NCBI GenBank assembly: GCA_020205615.1
Contig: CM035171.1
Span: 121,648,893-121,712,892 of the forward strand
Direction: 5' to 3'
Source: Panax quinquefolius
Lineage: Eukaryota; Streptophyta; Magnoliopsida; Apiales; Araliaceae
Length of the DNA stretch: 64,000 nucleotides
A program made the position numbers and the translations under genes. The notes under the pieces were generated by a model. It had not been told where the DNA came from. It did no database searches and saw only the letters and a list, made by a program, of their open reading frames with translations. Each line of letters starts with the position of its first letter. The first letter of the stretch is position 1. Below, piece by piece: positions 34,790-46,526 of this stretch.

Positions 34790-37700
34790 TCTTATACTCT
34801 TCTTCTCTAAGTGACGATTATCCCCGTCATTGGATAAGCTTTAGTTAATGGATATGTAATGTTGTTCATGCGAGAGTCCACTATCTCTATAGTGATTTCC
34901 CATCTTCAATGATTCTAATAATTAAATGAAAGTGCCACAACACATGTTTAGATCCAAGATGAGACTTAGAACTATTCCTAGTTCTCAGTAATGAACTTTT
35001 AATCCAAACAATCTACTTGCAGACTTCATTTATAGCTATATACTTTGTCTTTATCACTAAACCAAAGAAACTCTTTTGTTGTTTGGAACCTTTCCAATTC
35101 ATCGCACACCTTTGTTCAAGGTAACGCTTTTACCTTAAAGTGGATTTTCATCGTCTCTTGGTCTCGCTCAAAAAAACTTGAGTCCGTTAAGCCCTCTAGT
35201 TTTAATTAAGACCCACCATGAATATGATCACATCCTTAGTCTTAGGTTAAGCATTTTAAGATGTTTTTCACCGACTCACAGTGAACTTCTCCATAATACG
35301 ACCGATCAACATCAGTCTCGATATTTCATCAGATACATGACGATATATATTCATGTGATCTCTCTTTTGGAGTCTTTGGGGACTATTAAGAGAGATACAC
35401 TCCATAGCTCATCAACATGAGACAACTCTTGAGTTTGCCATGCTAAACGACTTTTAGCATCAAATGAATATACATTCCTTGGGTTAAGTCGAGCATCCCT
35501 TGAATCTATCTATATAGATTTTATCCCCAATTAAGATACTCTTCCCAAATCATTCGTGGAGGAATTTTTAGACAAATTTATCTTCTTGATTGTAGCATTG
35601 GTATGTTATTCCTCATCCGTAGTATATCAACATATAATACTAGAAATTTCACGACGCTCCCATCGACCCTTTTGTACACACTAGAAGTCTTACCTCATCG
35701 AATGTAACTCTGGATCATCATCTTACATGATGTGTACCTCATCATCATCATCCATGATGAATCCATACCTCCTAGGTATCTTTGGTACTATTCCAAGATT
35801 ACGATTGATTTGTGGTATAATAGGTCTATCTACGTGTTCCTCTTATTTGACTTATAGTGTTTTGTGGTTCTTGAACTTTTCAAGATCTATTATCCTCCCA
35901 CTAGCCCCTTCAATGATAAACACATTTATCTTAGAAAGCGTGTGTTTCACAATAAACACCTTTTGCTAAGCAGGATTATAGAACATATACCCTAAACTTA
36001 CTTTAGGATGTCCCACAAATCGACACTTGTCAAATCTTGTCCCCAAGCTTATCCTTTGAAACCTTTTCACATAAGTTGGACAAACCACTTATCTTAACAT
36101 ACTTAAGATTAGGAATCCTCCATGTCCATAACTTTTATGGAGTCTTGAAATTTTGGATTTTGAGGTTACCTTTTCATAGATATGCAGCCATTTCTAGGAC
36201 ATGACCCTGAAGGATTTGGAATGTCAGAAATCATTATAGATCGCACCATGTCCAACAAGGTATGATTTTTCCTGTTAGATACATCAATCAATTATTGCGT
36301 ATAGAAGAAGCGTCCATTATGAGAAAACCATACGAGATGATCTAGAAACTTATTGCACAAGTATTTATTCCTTGATCTAATCAAAGAATCTTAATACTTT
36401 GTCAATTTGTTTCACTTCAATTCTTTGAACCTTTCAAATAATTCATACTTGTATTTCAAAGAAATACACACATTCAACTCTTTGAATGATCATCTCCTTT
36501 TCTTATACTAGTTTGTTCAATTTGCAAAATTATTTTTCGCGTAAGTCAAGTATACAAAATCCATTAAGTAATATTCCAGTTCTATACAAAACATTATTAT
36601 TATAAATAGAACAACAATTGTTCTTAATTATAATACCAAAGATTTCATTTTCCAACAATAAAATGGAAATAATGTTTCTAACAAGAATTGGTATACAATA
36701 ACAACTTATCGACTTAATAGATTTGCCAGTAGAAAAGGCTAAACTATAAGTTTCTATAGCTAATGCAGCAACCTTTGCTTCATTTTCCACATATAGGATT
36801 ACTTATCTTTGTTTAACTTTCTACTTCTGCTTGGTCCCTTCATAAATTTATATTTATGATAACCAAAATCGGTATCCAATACCCAAGTAGAACCTTGACT
36901 TAAAGAAAAATTTATTTTAAATCATGAACAAATTTGTATTGTAATCGAAACTTCACTAAGCTTCTTTGGTTAGCCTCTGCAAGATGCTTTTCGCAGTTTC
37001 TTTCCAGTGTCCATGCTTATTGCATGGAAGCAAACTCCTTTGCTATCCGTATCGCTTTTGTTCTTATTATCCTTTGTTTTGCCCTTCTATTTACCTTTTT
37101 GAATCTTTCTTCTTTAGGAAGATCATTTGGCCCCTACCAAGAAGACTTGGTCTTTCTTGGTTGGAAAGTGACTCTCAACATTTTTCAACATGTTAAGCAA
37201 ATCAATGAGGTCGATATCTAGCTTGTTTCATATGAAAAATTCACAACAATTGTGAAAGGAGTCCGGAATGAGGGCAAGATCAAATCTTGGCTCAAATCTC
37301 CATCCATGACAAAACCAGGTTATCCTAATTGATCAATCAAATTGATTATGTTAAGAACTTTTATCTGCATTTATAGTGGCTATTGGCCATTCTAGATCGG
37401 AAGAGCTCCTTAGATATCTCGATATCTATCGGCCCCACTTTCCTCACCATCAACTACTTGATGTGCGGAATATAAGTAGGAGCATCCATAGTTTCATGTC
37501 GACGTCAAGCTCTCGTTACTCATGGATGCGAAAGCATGATGCATTGAGCTAATCATGCATCATCTTGCCACTTTCTAAAAGTAGCAATCTCTTCCTCGAG
37601 GCATTATGCGCAACCATTGCGAGGATAGTATATTAAGGACATAAGATAGCTTTTCACCCATGAGAACTATTCTCAAATTCCTTAACCAATCCGAGTAATT

Positions 37701-38600
37701 CTGGTTCGATTAATTTAGCATCTAATATGCTTCGCAAAGATGATAATAATTTTAGACATTGTAAAAATCTCGTAAATGAATTTGTAATTAACAACATTTT
37801 AACATACATTTTTTATTAATTACCAAAATAAATTAGGTCTTATTTTAAATTGGTATCTCCCACTATTTTCTTCAAACTATATTACCTCACTTATATAGTT
37901 TAAGAAAATCTAATTAAAGATTTGCTAAGTGAGAATAAGGATCCCATTTCAAATGTATATAGCCTTGTGGTGACACAACAAACTATATATAAATAAATAG
38001 TAGACAACTTTTGTCAATTACATCAACTATGCAACTCCTTTTCTTTTGCCTCTTAGATTATTTTGATCAGTGGTGGCACATCAAGAATCAAAATTATCCA
38101 AGTTAAGTCCGACCTAGCACTCCATATATTCAAAAAGAAAAATATCATCCTTGTGGTGACACAACAAAACAATATTGTTCAATTTTCTTTATAAGCATCA
38201 AATGTGATAAATTAACATCTTAAATACTTAATACTTGCCTTGTGGTGACACAACAAACTCATATTAAATATTTAATACTCTATTAATTTTATCATGTTGA
38301 AGGCGACGTTCGATATTCCAAATATCTTTGAACGCGCTTAGGACTTAATAAAAAATTGAGGGTTTGTTATTAATTTGTCTCATCTTGTTTAAGCAAGCAT
38401 TTATATATATATATAAAATACGCGTTATATTAATTAACACGCTAAGCATGTTTGCATAATATATAATATATATAATATAAGCATTATTATATAGAATACT
38501 ATATTCTCTACCCGAATTGATTATGGACTTTTTATTCTAGTTTGGTTCACTAGAGCCACCAAGTGAACCAAAAGGTCAAACCCTAAGGGGGTGCAAGAAA
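34790..38600 (-). pseudogene. Element D gag-pol, decayed, with most of RT missing
   Basis: On the minus strand, gag-like charged sequence lies above 36950. It is followed by a protease-like STWVLDTDFG (about 36900-36855) and a conserved pre-integrase segment in one open frame (36790-36530: KVAALAIETYSLAF, CYCIPILVRNIIS, FGIIIKNNCC). Integrase fragments follow (about 36450-36230: FERFKELK, NHTLLDMVRSI) and its C-terminal part (about 36030-35860: VGHPKVSLGYMFYN, ASGRIIDLE). Then RT is picked up only at its YVD-type active-site end (about 35640: FLVLYVDI) and runs into RNase H (SELKLEGLTDSSF, 35220-35180). About 700 bp of RT is therefore absent. Many stops remain. Confidence 0.75.
37963..38260. 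repeat. Three copies of CCTTGTGGTGACACAACAAA
   Basis: Near-exact 20-mers start at 37963, 38149 and 38238 in the gag/5' leader part of element D. Each is embedded in unrelated AT-rich sequence. Confidence 0.85.
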
Positions 38601-38989
38601 TAATATTTAAATATAACTATTACATTTAAACCCGGGCTCCATTACAAACGGGTCTTCAAGCTCATTGCTTTTTTGATCTCCAATTTTTCAAAATTAATTC
38701 TAACTATTCCTATTACAAAACTATTTAAAATAAATAGAAACCTCGATCGTTGATCGAGGGAAGTACATAGAGGAGATAGAATTTACATTCGAAAAAATTA
38801 GAGAAGGCGAGGTACGCTGAACCCCATTTAATAAAACCCATACATTCATGCATCCAACTAAAATAAAATCCAATCACATGGTCAATAGTCCATAATCAAT
38901 CCCATTTATTATCATACACATCATCATACGATCAATAAATAACATTCATCCTATGAATAATAAACATTTAATATATATATTGATATCAT

Positions 38990-39720
38990 TTAATGGGCAA
39001 AATTTAGTTAAGTATAAAATCTAATTTTGAATCAAAATAAACTCCTTTATTTTAATCCAAATTTAAATCAAAATAAAACTATTTTATTTTAATTTATCCA
39101 ATTTTGAATAAAATAAACTATTTTATTTTAATCAAAATTTTTAATCAAAATAAACTCCTTTATTTTAATTAATTATGGAATCCAATTCCATATAAAAAAT
39201 CTTTAATTAAAATAAACTCTTTATTTTAATTAATTATGGAATCCAATTCCATGTAAAAAAAATCTTTTATTAAAGGAAACACGGATATTCTTTCCTATTC
39301 ACAAATAAACTCCTTTATTTTGAATAATATGAAATCTTATTTTATATTTAAATAAACTCTTTTATTTAAGGAAATTAGGATTTCTTTCCTATTCACAAAT
39401 AAACTCTTTTATTTTGAATAATATGAAATCCTATTTCATATCTAAATAAACTCCTTTATTTAAGGAAACATGGATTCACTTTCCTATTCACAAATAAACT
39501 CTTTTATTTTGAATAATATGAAATCTTATTTCATATCTAAATAAACTCCTTTATTTAAGGAAAAATAAAATCCAATTTCAACTCCAATTAGTTATCATGG
39601 AATCTAATTCCAACTTAATTAGTTAGCATGAAATTTAATTTTAAAATTAAAATAAAATCTTTATTTTAAAATTAAAATAAACTTTTATTTTAAAATTAAA
39701 ATAAATTTTTATTTTAATTA
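38990..39720. repeat. Tandem AT-rich repeats in the element D leader
   Basis: Blocks of AATAAACTCCTTTATTT, GAATAATATGAAATC and TATGGAATCCAATTCCAT alternate about ten times. They lie in the untranslated leader near the primer site. Inverted copies occur in element E (45190-45490). Confidence 0.85.
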
Positions 39721-39724
39721 TAAA

Positions 39725-39811
39725 ATAATTAAGAATATATATATATATAACTATTATATATATATAATATATAAGTAATCAAGAATCTGTATATATAATA
39801 TATAATAATAG

Positions 39812-39844
<33 letters not shown>

Positions 39845-39851
39845 AATCATA

Positions 39852-39909
<58 letters not shown>

Positions 39910-39965
39910 AAGTACTAAGATATATTATATATATATATAGTACGGAATTCTTATATATATAAGAT
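39725..39965. repeat. (TA)n microsatellite cluster
   Basis: Several TA runs, the longest about 39853-39900, are separated by short unique bases. Two poly-T tracts of about 20 bases follow at 40009 and 40079. Confidence 0.9.
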
Positions 39966-40190
39966 GTTGAATCAACTTTCCTGCTTAATATATTTATAAA
40001 AATCGTAGCCCTTTTTTTTTTTTTTTTTTTAATTAAAGACGTCATCACCATGTTTGCTCACTTAAATCATTAACTGCTTTTTTTTTTTTTTTTTTTAATA
40101 AATTTTATACAATAAATTATGCCCAATTAAATTGTTCTAAACACATATCAATATACATATTAAATTTGAACAATTAATAATTTGCATAAA

Positions 40191-40209
40191 GGTTTGGCTC
40201 TGATGCCAC
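40191..40209 (-). other. Primer-binding site of element D
   Basis: The complement reads GTGGCATCAGAGCCAAACC, an initiator-tRNA-Met type site typical of plant copia elements. Confidence 0.8.
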
Positions 40210-42086
40210 TGTTAGGTTTGTAATATTCATGCTGCATGAATCAAATTGCAAAAATAATGCGAAAGCGTGTAAAATCGAGTTTAAAATTATTTACAAACCA
40301 TAAACCCGGATCACCCTTTATGATAATTATTAATTAAACGAAAAGATAAAGAATAAATCATACCTTGAAGATCGAGCTTCCTCAGTACAAGTTCACCTCC
40401 AAATCCTTTCGCGTTCAATCTTGAATCCATCGGGTTTGGTTCCTTCCTTCGATCAACGTTAGCCACCCAAATGTTTGGCCTCAGAGGTGATCCACCAAGG
40501 AAGAAGAAAATTCGAAGAAGAAGGGTATTTGCTCAAACCCTAGTTTTTCTATCTCTATAGAAAGTGTCATCTTCCAACAATTGGAATTATGTCGTATGTT
40601 GAAAAGTCAACAACCACCTCCACCCATAATAAGACTCCTCTTATTTATAGATGTGGGCAACCCACCTTAACAATTAAGGAATTGGGATTTATTTAATTAA
40701 TTAAATTATTTTAATTAATTAAGCTCCCTAATCTAATTAGGGATAATTAATTAAACTCCTTTAACTAATTTTTCTTCCTAATCCAATTAGGAATAAATGA
40801 GAGTACTTATATTAAATTAATTCCTAAACTCTTTTAGAAATTAAAATAATAATAATTGTAATAATATTAATAAGACTCCTCTTATTAATTTATATTTAAT
40901 ATTTCTAAAATATTAAATAATAAATATTAAGCTATTTAATTTATTCTATCACCATAGATTAAATTAAATATACTTAATATATTATTACGATTATGCCATT
41001 AACTTCTTAAATAATTATTCTTCCTTTTATGGTGTAACCCTTTAGGTTCTCCATATTAATAGGTTGTGAATAAATCAATTAGAACAATTCTAATCTTATT
41101 TAAATAAATAAATTAAACAATTAATTTATTTAAATAAGTAATATTTATTCTACAATGGGATAAGCCTCCTAGCGATCGGCGACTTTCCAGATAATATAGA
41201 TTTCAACATTAATTATAAAAGAACCTTTGTGAAATAGTTACCGTACAATTCAATCCTTCCACCATACAATGTCCCAATTAAATATAAGACATGGAATTAT
41301 TGTCAAGTCTTATTTTATTTAATTATATGTATTTCGATCCTTAAACGCACAACACCAAATAATGCAAATTAGAAACTCCTTTCCAATTTCATTACGCCTT
41401 GCCAAGGACTCTTTGGGTTGTCATTTATCGAATCACATAGGACATTTCTCTTCTTTTATTAGAAGTGGTAGATTCTTTATCGATCATACATTATCTCCAT
41501 GTATAAACTTATTATACCCAAGATACCCTTTGATATACCTAAGGGTCTTAAGGAATAAGTCAAAGTATAACTCATCATACACAAGATCTTATGATGATCT
41601 CAAGTCCAAGGATTACTTCAGACTACTACCACTACAGGAATTCCTATTGACAGCAAAATAAAACTCCATTAGGTATTCCTTAGCGAGCCACGTTCAATTG
41701 AACTTATTCTCTAATAAGCACTACATACTTGCTTTAGTGTCTCCACACAAATGATCATGAGATCAATCATCCTCATCCAATGAAGCGAAAGAACGTATGT
41801 ACCAATCTATTGGATTCACTAATCCCCAATTTAGTAATCCAATGATTGGGAACTATTTTAGTTTTAAGCTTTCTAAGAATTTAGATCTCATTAGAATGAT
41901 CATCATCATTATTCTAAAAGCATTGCTTAAAACTATGGGTTTATCACATATTATAAAACGAAAGATCATGTAGATAATTAAAAGCCTTTAATAAATTAAT
42001 ACTTTTTATTAATAAATAAATAAGATTGCTACAAAGTATACGCTTTATCATCAAAACATGATTGGCTTGTGTGCATACTACTTTCA
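40210..42086 (-). repeat. 5' LTR of element D
   Basis: 1.88 kb, partner of 32871-34754. The TATA box at 40641-40650 (minus strand) would drive element transcription. Confidence 0.93.
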
Positions 42087-42104
42087 AATTGTTTCTTGAT
42101 TAAT

Positions 42105-42430
42105 ATCAGATTGGTTACCTTCATGTAACACGTCTTTGTTATTGTATAATGCATTCGTTACCAAACATGTGGTTACCAAGCATTAGTCAATAATATTATT
42201 CAAGAACTAAAAAAAGCATTAGTCAAGAACTCAATTAAGCATTATACAAGAAACAATAAACTATTACACAAAGAACTTAATACACCTTTTAGATAAAGAT
42301 GCATGTTTAGTTATTAAATCTTTTTAGACCATTCAGATGCGGTTATTATACATGTTTGGTTACCTTAATACACATGTTTAGTTACTAAATGTAATATACA
42401 AGTTGTATACCATTAACCACATGAACGGTT
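42105..42430. repeat. Second patch of the GGTTAC/TTAGTCAA minisatellite
   Basis: Repeated GGTTACC, GCATTAGTCAA, AACACATGTTTAGTTAC and similar phrases echo the array at 20890-22025. They occupy the second visible intron of the Mutator-like gene. Confidence 0.65.
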
Positions 42431-42499
42431 ACCGATTACTAGTGATTTGGATACAATATACTACTTGTAATTATAATGATAGTGCTGATGTTTTATATC

Positions 42500-42935
42500 A
42501 GGTTCCGTCACAGCCCTTGAGTTGGAAACAAATGGTCGTTTCAAGTATCTATTCTTTTCCATTGGAGCATTCATTCAAGCATGGCACCATTGTTTTCCAA
42601 TCATTGTAATCGATGGCACATTCATACAATCAACTTACGGGGGGACATTACTGATAGCAAGCACACAAGATACAAACCGAAACATTATTCCGATTGCTTT
42701 TTCAGTTGTTGACAGCGAAAATGAATTGTCTTGGAAATGGTTTTTCGTAAATTTGAGAATTGCTTGTGGAGTTAGGGAAGGTCAATGTATTGTTTAAAAT
42801 GCATATGAAGCCATTATACAAGGACTGAATTGTGTGTTTCTGGATATCATGCATGGTTCCTGCACATATCATATACTGAAAAATATAAAAAACTGATTCA
42901 AAAAGAAAGGAGAAGAAGTTAAACAGGCTTACAAC
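42500..42935 (+). pseudogene. Mutator-like transposase, catalytic part (cut by element E)
   Basis: After a TTTTATATCAG acceptor (about 42491-42501), ETNGRFKYLFFSIGAFIQAW leads to FPIIVIDGTFIQSTYGGTLL and then FSVVDSENELSWKWFF. This is the conserved MULE transposase core with its first catalytic Asp in the IDGTF motif. Past a stop at 42796, NAYEAIIQGL and HGSCTYHILKNI carry on toward the second catalytic region. Element E begins at 42936, so the C-terminus is lost from view. With 22044-22848 and 32515-32790 this makes one gene split over 20 kb. Confidence 0.88.
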
Positions 42936-44778
42936 TGAAAGTAGTATGCACACAAGTCAATCATGTTTGATGATAAAGCATATACTTTGTAACAATCTTA
43001 TTCATTTATTAAATAAAGAGTATTAATTTATTAAAGGCTTTTAATTATCTACATGATGTTTTGTTTTATAATATGTGATAAACCCATAGTTTTAAGCAAT
43101 GCTTTTAGAATAATGATGATGATCATTCTAATGAGATCTAAATTCTTAGAAAGCTTAAAACTAAAATAGTTCCCAATCGTTGGATTACTAAATTGGGATT
43201 AGTGAATCCGGATAGATTGGTACATACGTTGTTTGCTCATTGGATGAGGATGATTGATCTCATGATCATTTGTGTGGAGACACTAAAGCAAGTATGTAGG
43301 TGCTTATTGGAGAATAAGTTCACTAAACGTGGCTCGCTAAGGAATACCTAATAGAGTTTTACTTGTCTGTCAATAGGAATTCCTGTAGTGATAGTAGTAC
43401 AAGTAATCCTTGGACTTGAGATCATCATAGTATCTTGTGTATGATGAGTTATACTTTGACTTATTCCTTAAGACCCTTAGGGTATATCAAAGGGTATGCT
43501 TGGGTATAACAAGTCAGTATATGGAGATAATATATGATCAATAAAGAATCTACCACTTCTAGTAAAAGAAGAGAATGTCCTATGTGATTCGATAAATGAC
43601 AACCCAAAGAGTCCTTGGTTAAGGCGTAATGAAATTAGAAAGGAGTTTCTAATTTGCATTATTTGAGTCAGTACATTTAAGAGTCGAAATACATATAATT
43701 AAATAAAATAAGACTTGAGAGTAATTCCATGTCTTATATTTAATTGGGACATCATATGGTGGTAGGATTGAATCAGATTAAGAATTATTTACTCAAAGGT
43801 TCTTTTATGATTAATGTTGAAATCTATATTATCCGGAAAGTCGTTGATCGCTAGGAGAGGCTTATCCTTATCAGTAGAATAAATATTATTTATTTAAATA
43901 AATTAATTATTTAATTTATTTATTTAAATAAGATTAGAATTGTTCTAATTGATTTATTCACAACCGCTTAATATGGAGAACCTAAAGGGTCACACCATAA
44001 AAGGAAGAATAATTATTTAAGAAGTTAATGGCATAATCGTAATAATATAGTTATGTATATTTAATTTAATCTATGGTGATAGAATAAATTAAATAGCTTA
44101 ATATTTATTATTTAATATTTTAGAAATATTAAATATAAATTAATAAGAGGAGTCTTATTAATATTATTACAATTATTATTATTATTTTAATTTCTAAAAG
44201 AGTTTAGGAATTAATTTAATATAAGTATTTCATTTATTCCTAATCGATTAGAAGGAAAATTAGTTAAAGGAGTTTAATTAATTATCCCTAATAAGATTAG
44301 AGAGCCCTTTAATTAAAAGGGTTTAATTAAATAATACCTTATTTTGATAGGTTACTTGATATCTTTATAAGAGGAGTCTTATATTTATATTAAGACTACG
44401 TTATAATTCCAATGGTTTGAGAAAGACGCTTCTTTTCTATGTAGATAGAAAACCAGGTTTAGCCAACCACCCATCTTCTTGAATTCTTCTTCTTCCTCGT
44501 GGATCACCCCAGAGGCCAAACACTGGGTGGCTAACGCCGATCAAAGGAAGGAACCAAACCCTATGGATTCAAGTCGAATGCGAAAAAGGATCGAGGTGAA
44601 CTTCAGACCGAGGAAGTTCTTGATCTCAAGCGGTATGTTTTATTCATCTTTTTCGCTTAATTAATAATTGTGCATAAAGGTGATCCGTATATGGTTTGTA
44701 AAAATTTTAAACTCGATTTTTACACGCTTCCATTTATTTATGCAATTTGATCATGCTGAATAATATTACAAACCCAAT
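42936..44778 (+). repeat. 5' LTR of element E
   Basis: About 1.84 kb, in opposite orientation to the element D LTRs and somewhat more diverged near 44230-44520. Confidence 0.9.
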
Positions 44779-45497
44779 AAAGGCATCAGAGCCAAACCTT
44801 TATGCGAATTATTAATTGTTTTAATTTGATATGTATATTGATATGTGTTTAGAATAATTTAATTGGGCATAATTTTGTTGTATAAAATTTATAAAAAAAA
44901 AAAAAAAAAACGTCATTCGCGAACTTATATATGTCAACGGACTGATTTCGTTTTTCCAAGGAAGGAACCTCGTGATATATGTGAATTGATTATCATTATT
45001 CAAGGTGGCTTTTTCTTCCTGGATAGTTACAAGAGATTTTGTAATCACGTGGTTAGTTAAATAAAAAAAATGGATCCTGCAATATTTTTTTTTAAAAAAA
45101 AGGAATCACGTGATCTCTTCAAGGGGAATAACAAAACCGTACGGATATTTAGTCTCTTTACATGAATCTTGGTTTCTTACGGATATATATATAATCTTAA
45201 TTATTTTATTATTAAAATAAAAAAGTTTATTTTAATTTTAAAATTAAATTTCATGCTAACTAATTAGAATTGAAATTGGATTCCATGATAACTAATTGGA
45301 GTTGAAATTGGATTCTATGTTTCCTTAAATAAAGGAGTTTATTTAGATATGAAATAAGATTTCATATTATTCAAAATAAAAGAGTTTATTTGTGAATAGG
45401 AAAAAGAATCTATCTTTTCTTAAATAAAGGAGTTTATTTAGATATGAAATAAGATTTCATATTATTCAAAATAAAGGAGTTTATTTGTGAATAGAAA
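42936..45497 (+). mobile_element. Element E: truncated SIRE-like copia, 5' LTR and leader only
   Basis: It begins TGAAAGTAGTATGCACACAAG and continues as the inverted equivalent of the element D LTR to about 44778. A GGCATCAGAGCCAAACC primer site (44781-44797) follows. Then come the poly-A tract and AT repeats matching the element D leader in reverse. Similarity stops at about 45497, where Tekay-like sequence starts, so gag-pol and the other LTR are missing. Confidence 0.88.
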
Positions 45498-46526
45498 GAG
45501 GGCTTTCCAATAAGAATTTCTCTCATGGCAAGCGCAATTAAAAGTGACCAAACCTCTCCCAGACAGAAACTTTCTAGGCATCGCTAATAATGTTATCCAA
45601 TAATATTATTCAGATAATATGAATTATCGTCCGATAATGGAAAAAAATCATGTAGTGACAATTATCAAACAACAATAATATAAAATATCAACGTAGCAAT
45701 TATTGAATCAATAAAATAAAATATTGAACAAAGAATTACCGTAATAATTATCGAGTAATGCCTTCTTCTTTAAAAAAAATTATCACGCTTCATGAATAAG
45801 TACTCGTGAATAAGTAACTCGTGAATAAGAACTCATGAATAAGAACTTCGTGGATAAGAACTCATGAATAAGAACTCGTGAATAAGAACTCGTGAATAAG
45901 AACTCATGAATAGTAACTCGTGAATAGTAATTTAAAAAAAATTTGAATACTTTTATTTCATAAAATTCGGTCTTACAATCTCCCTCCTTATGAAATTTTG
46001 TCCCCTAAATTTACGCATATAAGAGTATTTCAAAAGTAGAGAATACCTTGTTTTCATTTTGCATTCTATCTCCCTATCATCATGATTTCTCCCATTGCTC
46101 ATCTCCCGTATTTCCGGATATCATTCTAGAATATGACTTCAAAACAAGGGTTAATTTAACAAATTAATATATCACTTAATATCCCGATATTACGACCGAC
46201 CAACAAATAAGCTTTAGGTATGACACACTCAACAAGGATTTACTCATCTCCCTCCTAGTTCTAATCCCAATCTCCGCCAGATCATATCCCTAAGCTCGAT
46301 ACTAAATGTAATCTAACCCCAAAATAGGTCCATTCCATCCAACCCATTCCGAGTCGCCAAATATATGGTACGGAAAACAACTACAACTTTATTACAACAA
46401 TTGTCGTGCAAAATATAACAAACACATATCTACCCGTGAGTTTCGATACAAGGTATATATACCAATCAGAAGATCGTCACAATGACACCATTACATAAAG
46501 GTATCAAGATCAAAAATCCACATCTT
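45498..46526 (-). mobile_element. Element F: collapsed Tekay-like element (LTR, 330-bp interior, LTR)
   Basis: Read on the minus strand: an LTR end finishing GGGGTTAGATTACA (46309), a TTTAGTATCGAGCTTAGGG primer-like site, and a gag leader. This leader is fused almost at once to a chromodomain-like tail, a polypurine tract (CATAAGGAGGGAGA, complement of about 45976-45989), and a second LTR beginning TTGTAAGACC. That LTR resembles 47120-47330 of element B at about 80%. Both LTRs are cut, by element B on the right and by the junction with element E on the left. Confidence 0.7.
45791..45932. repeat. GAACTCGTGAATAA tandem array (element F LTR)
   Basis: About ten units of 14-15 bases alternate CTCGTGAATAA and CTCATGAATAA. 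It is the inverted relative of the TTACTATTCACGAG array in the LTRs of elements B and C. Confidence 0.9.

Larger units (their letters stand above)
32871..42086 (-). mobile_element. Element D: SIRE-like Ty1/copia retrotransposon, 9.2 kb
   Basis: The LTRs (32871-34754 and 40210-42086) read TGTTAGG...CTTTCA on the plus strand. On the minus strand they begin TGAAAGTAG. A purine-rich AGTGCAAGTGGGAGAT (complement of 34755-34770) abuts one LTR. A GTGGCATCAGAGCCAAACC primer site (complement of 40191-40209) abuts the other, so the element points left. AATTG duplications flank it. The internal region shows protease, integrase and RT/RNase H fragments in copia order. Confidence 0.92.

Noticed and set aside
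32871..42086. Integrated plant pararetrovirus
   Set aside because: Paired LTRs, an AATTG duplication, integrase fragments and a polypurine tract identify a Ty1/copia element.
44479..44664. Small Ser- and Arg-rich ORF
   Set aside because: It lies in the element E LTR and matches non-coding sequence in the element D LTRs.
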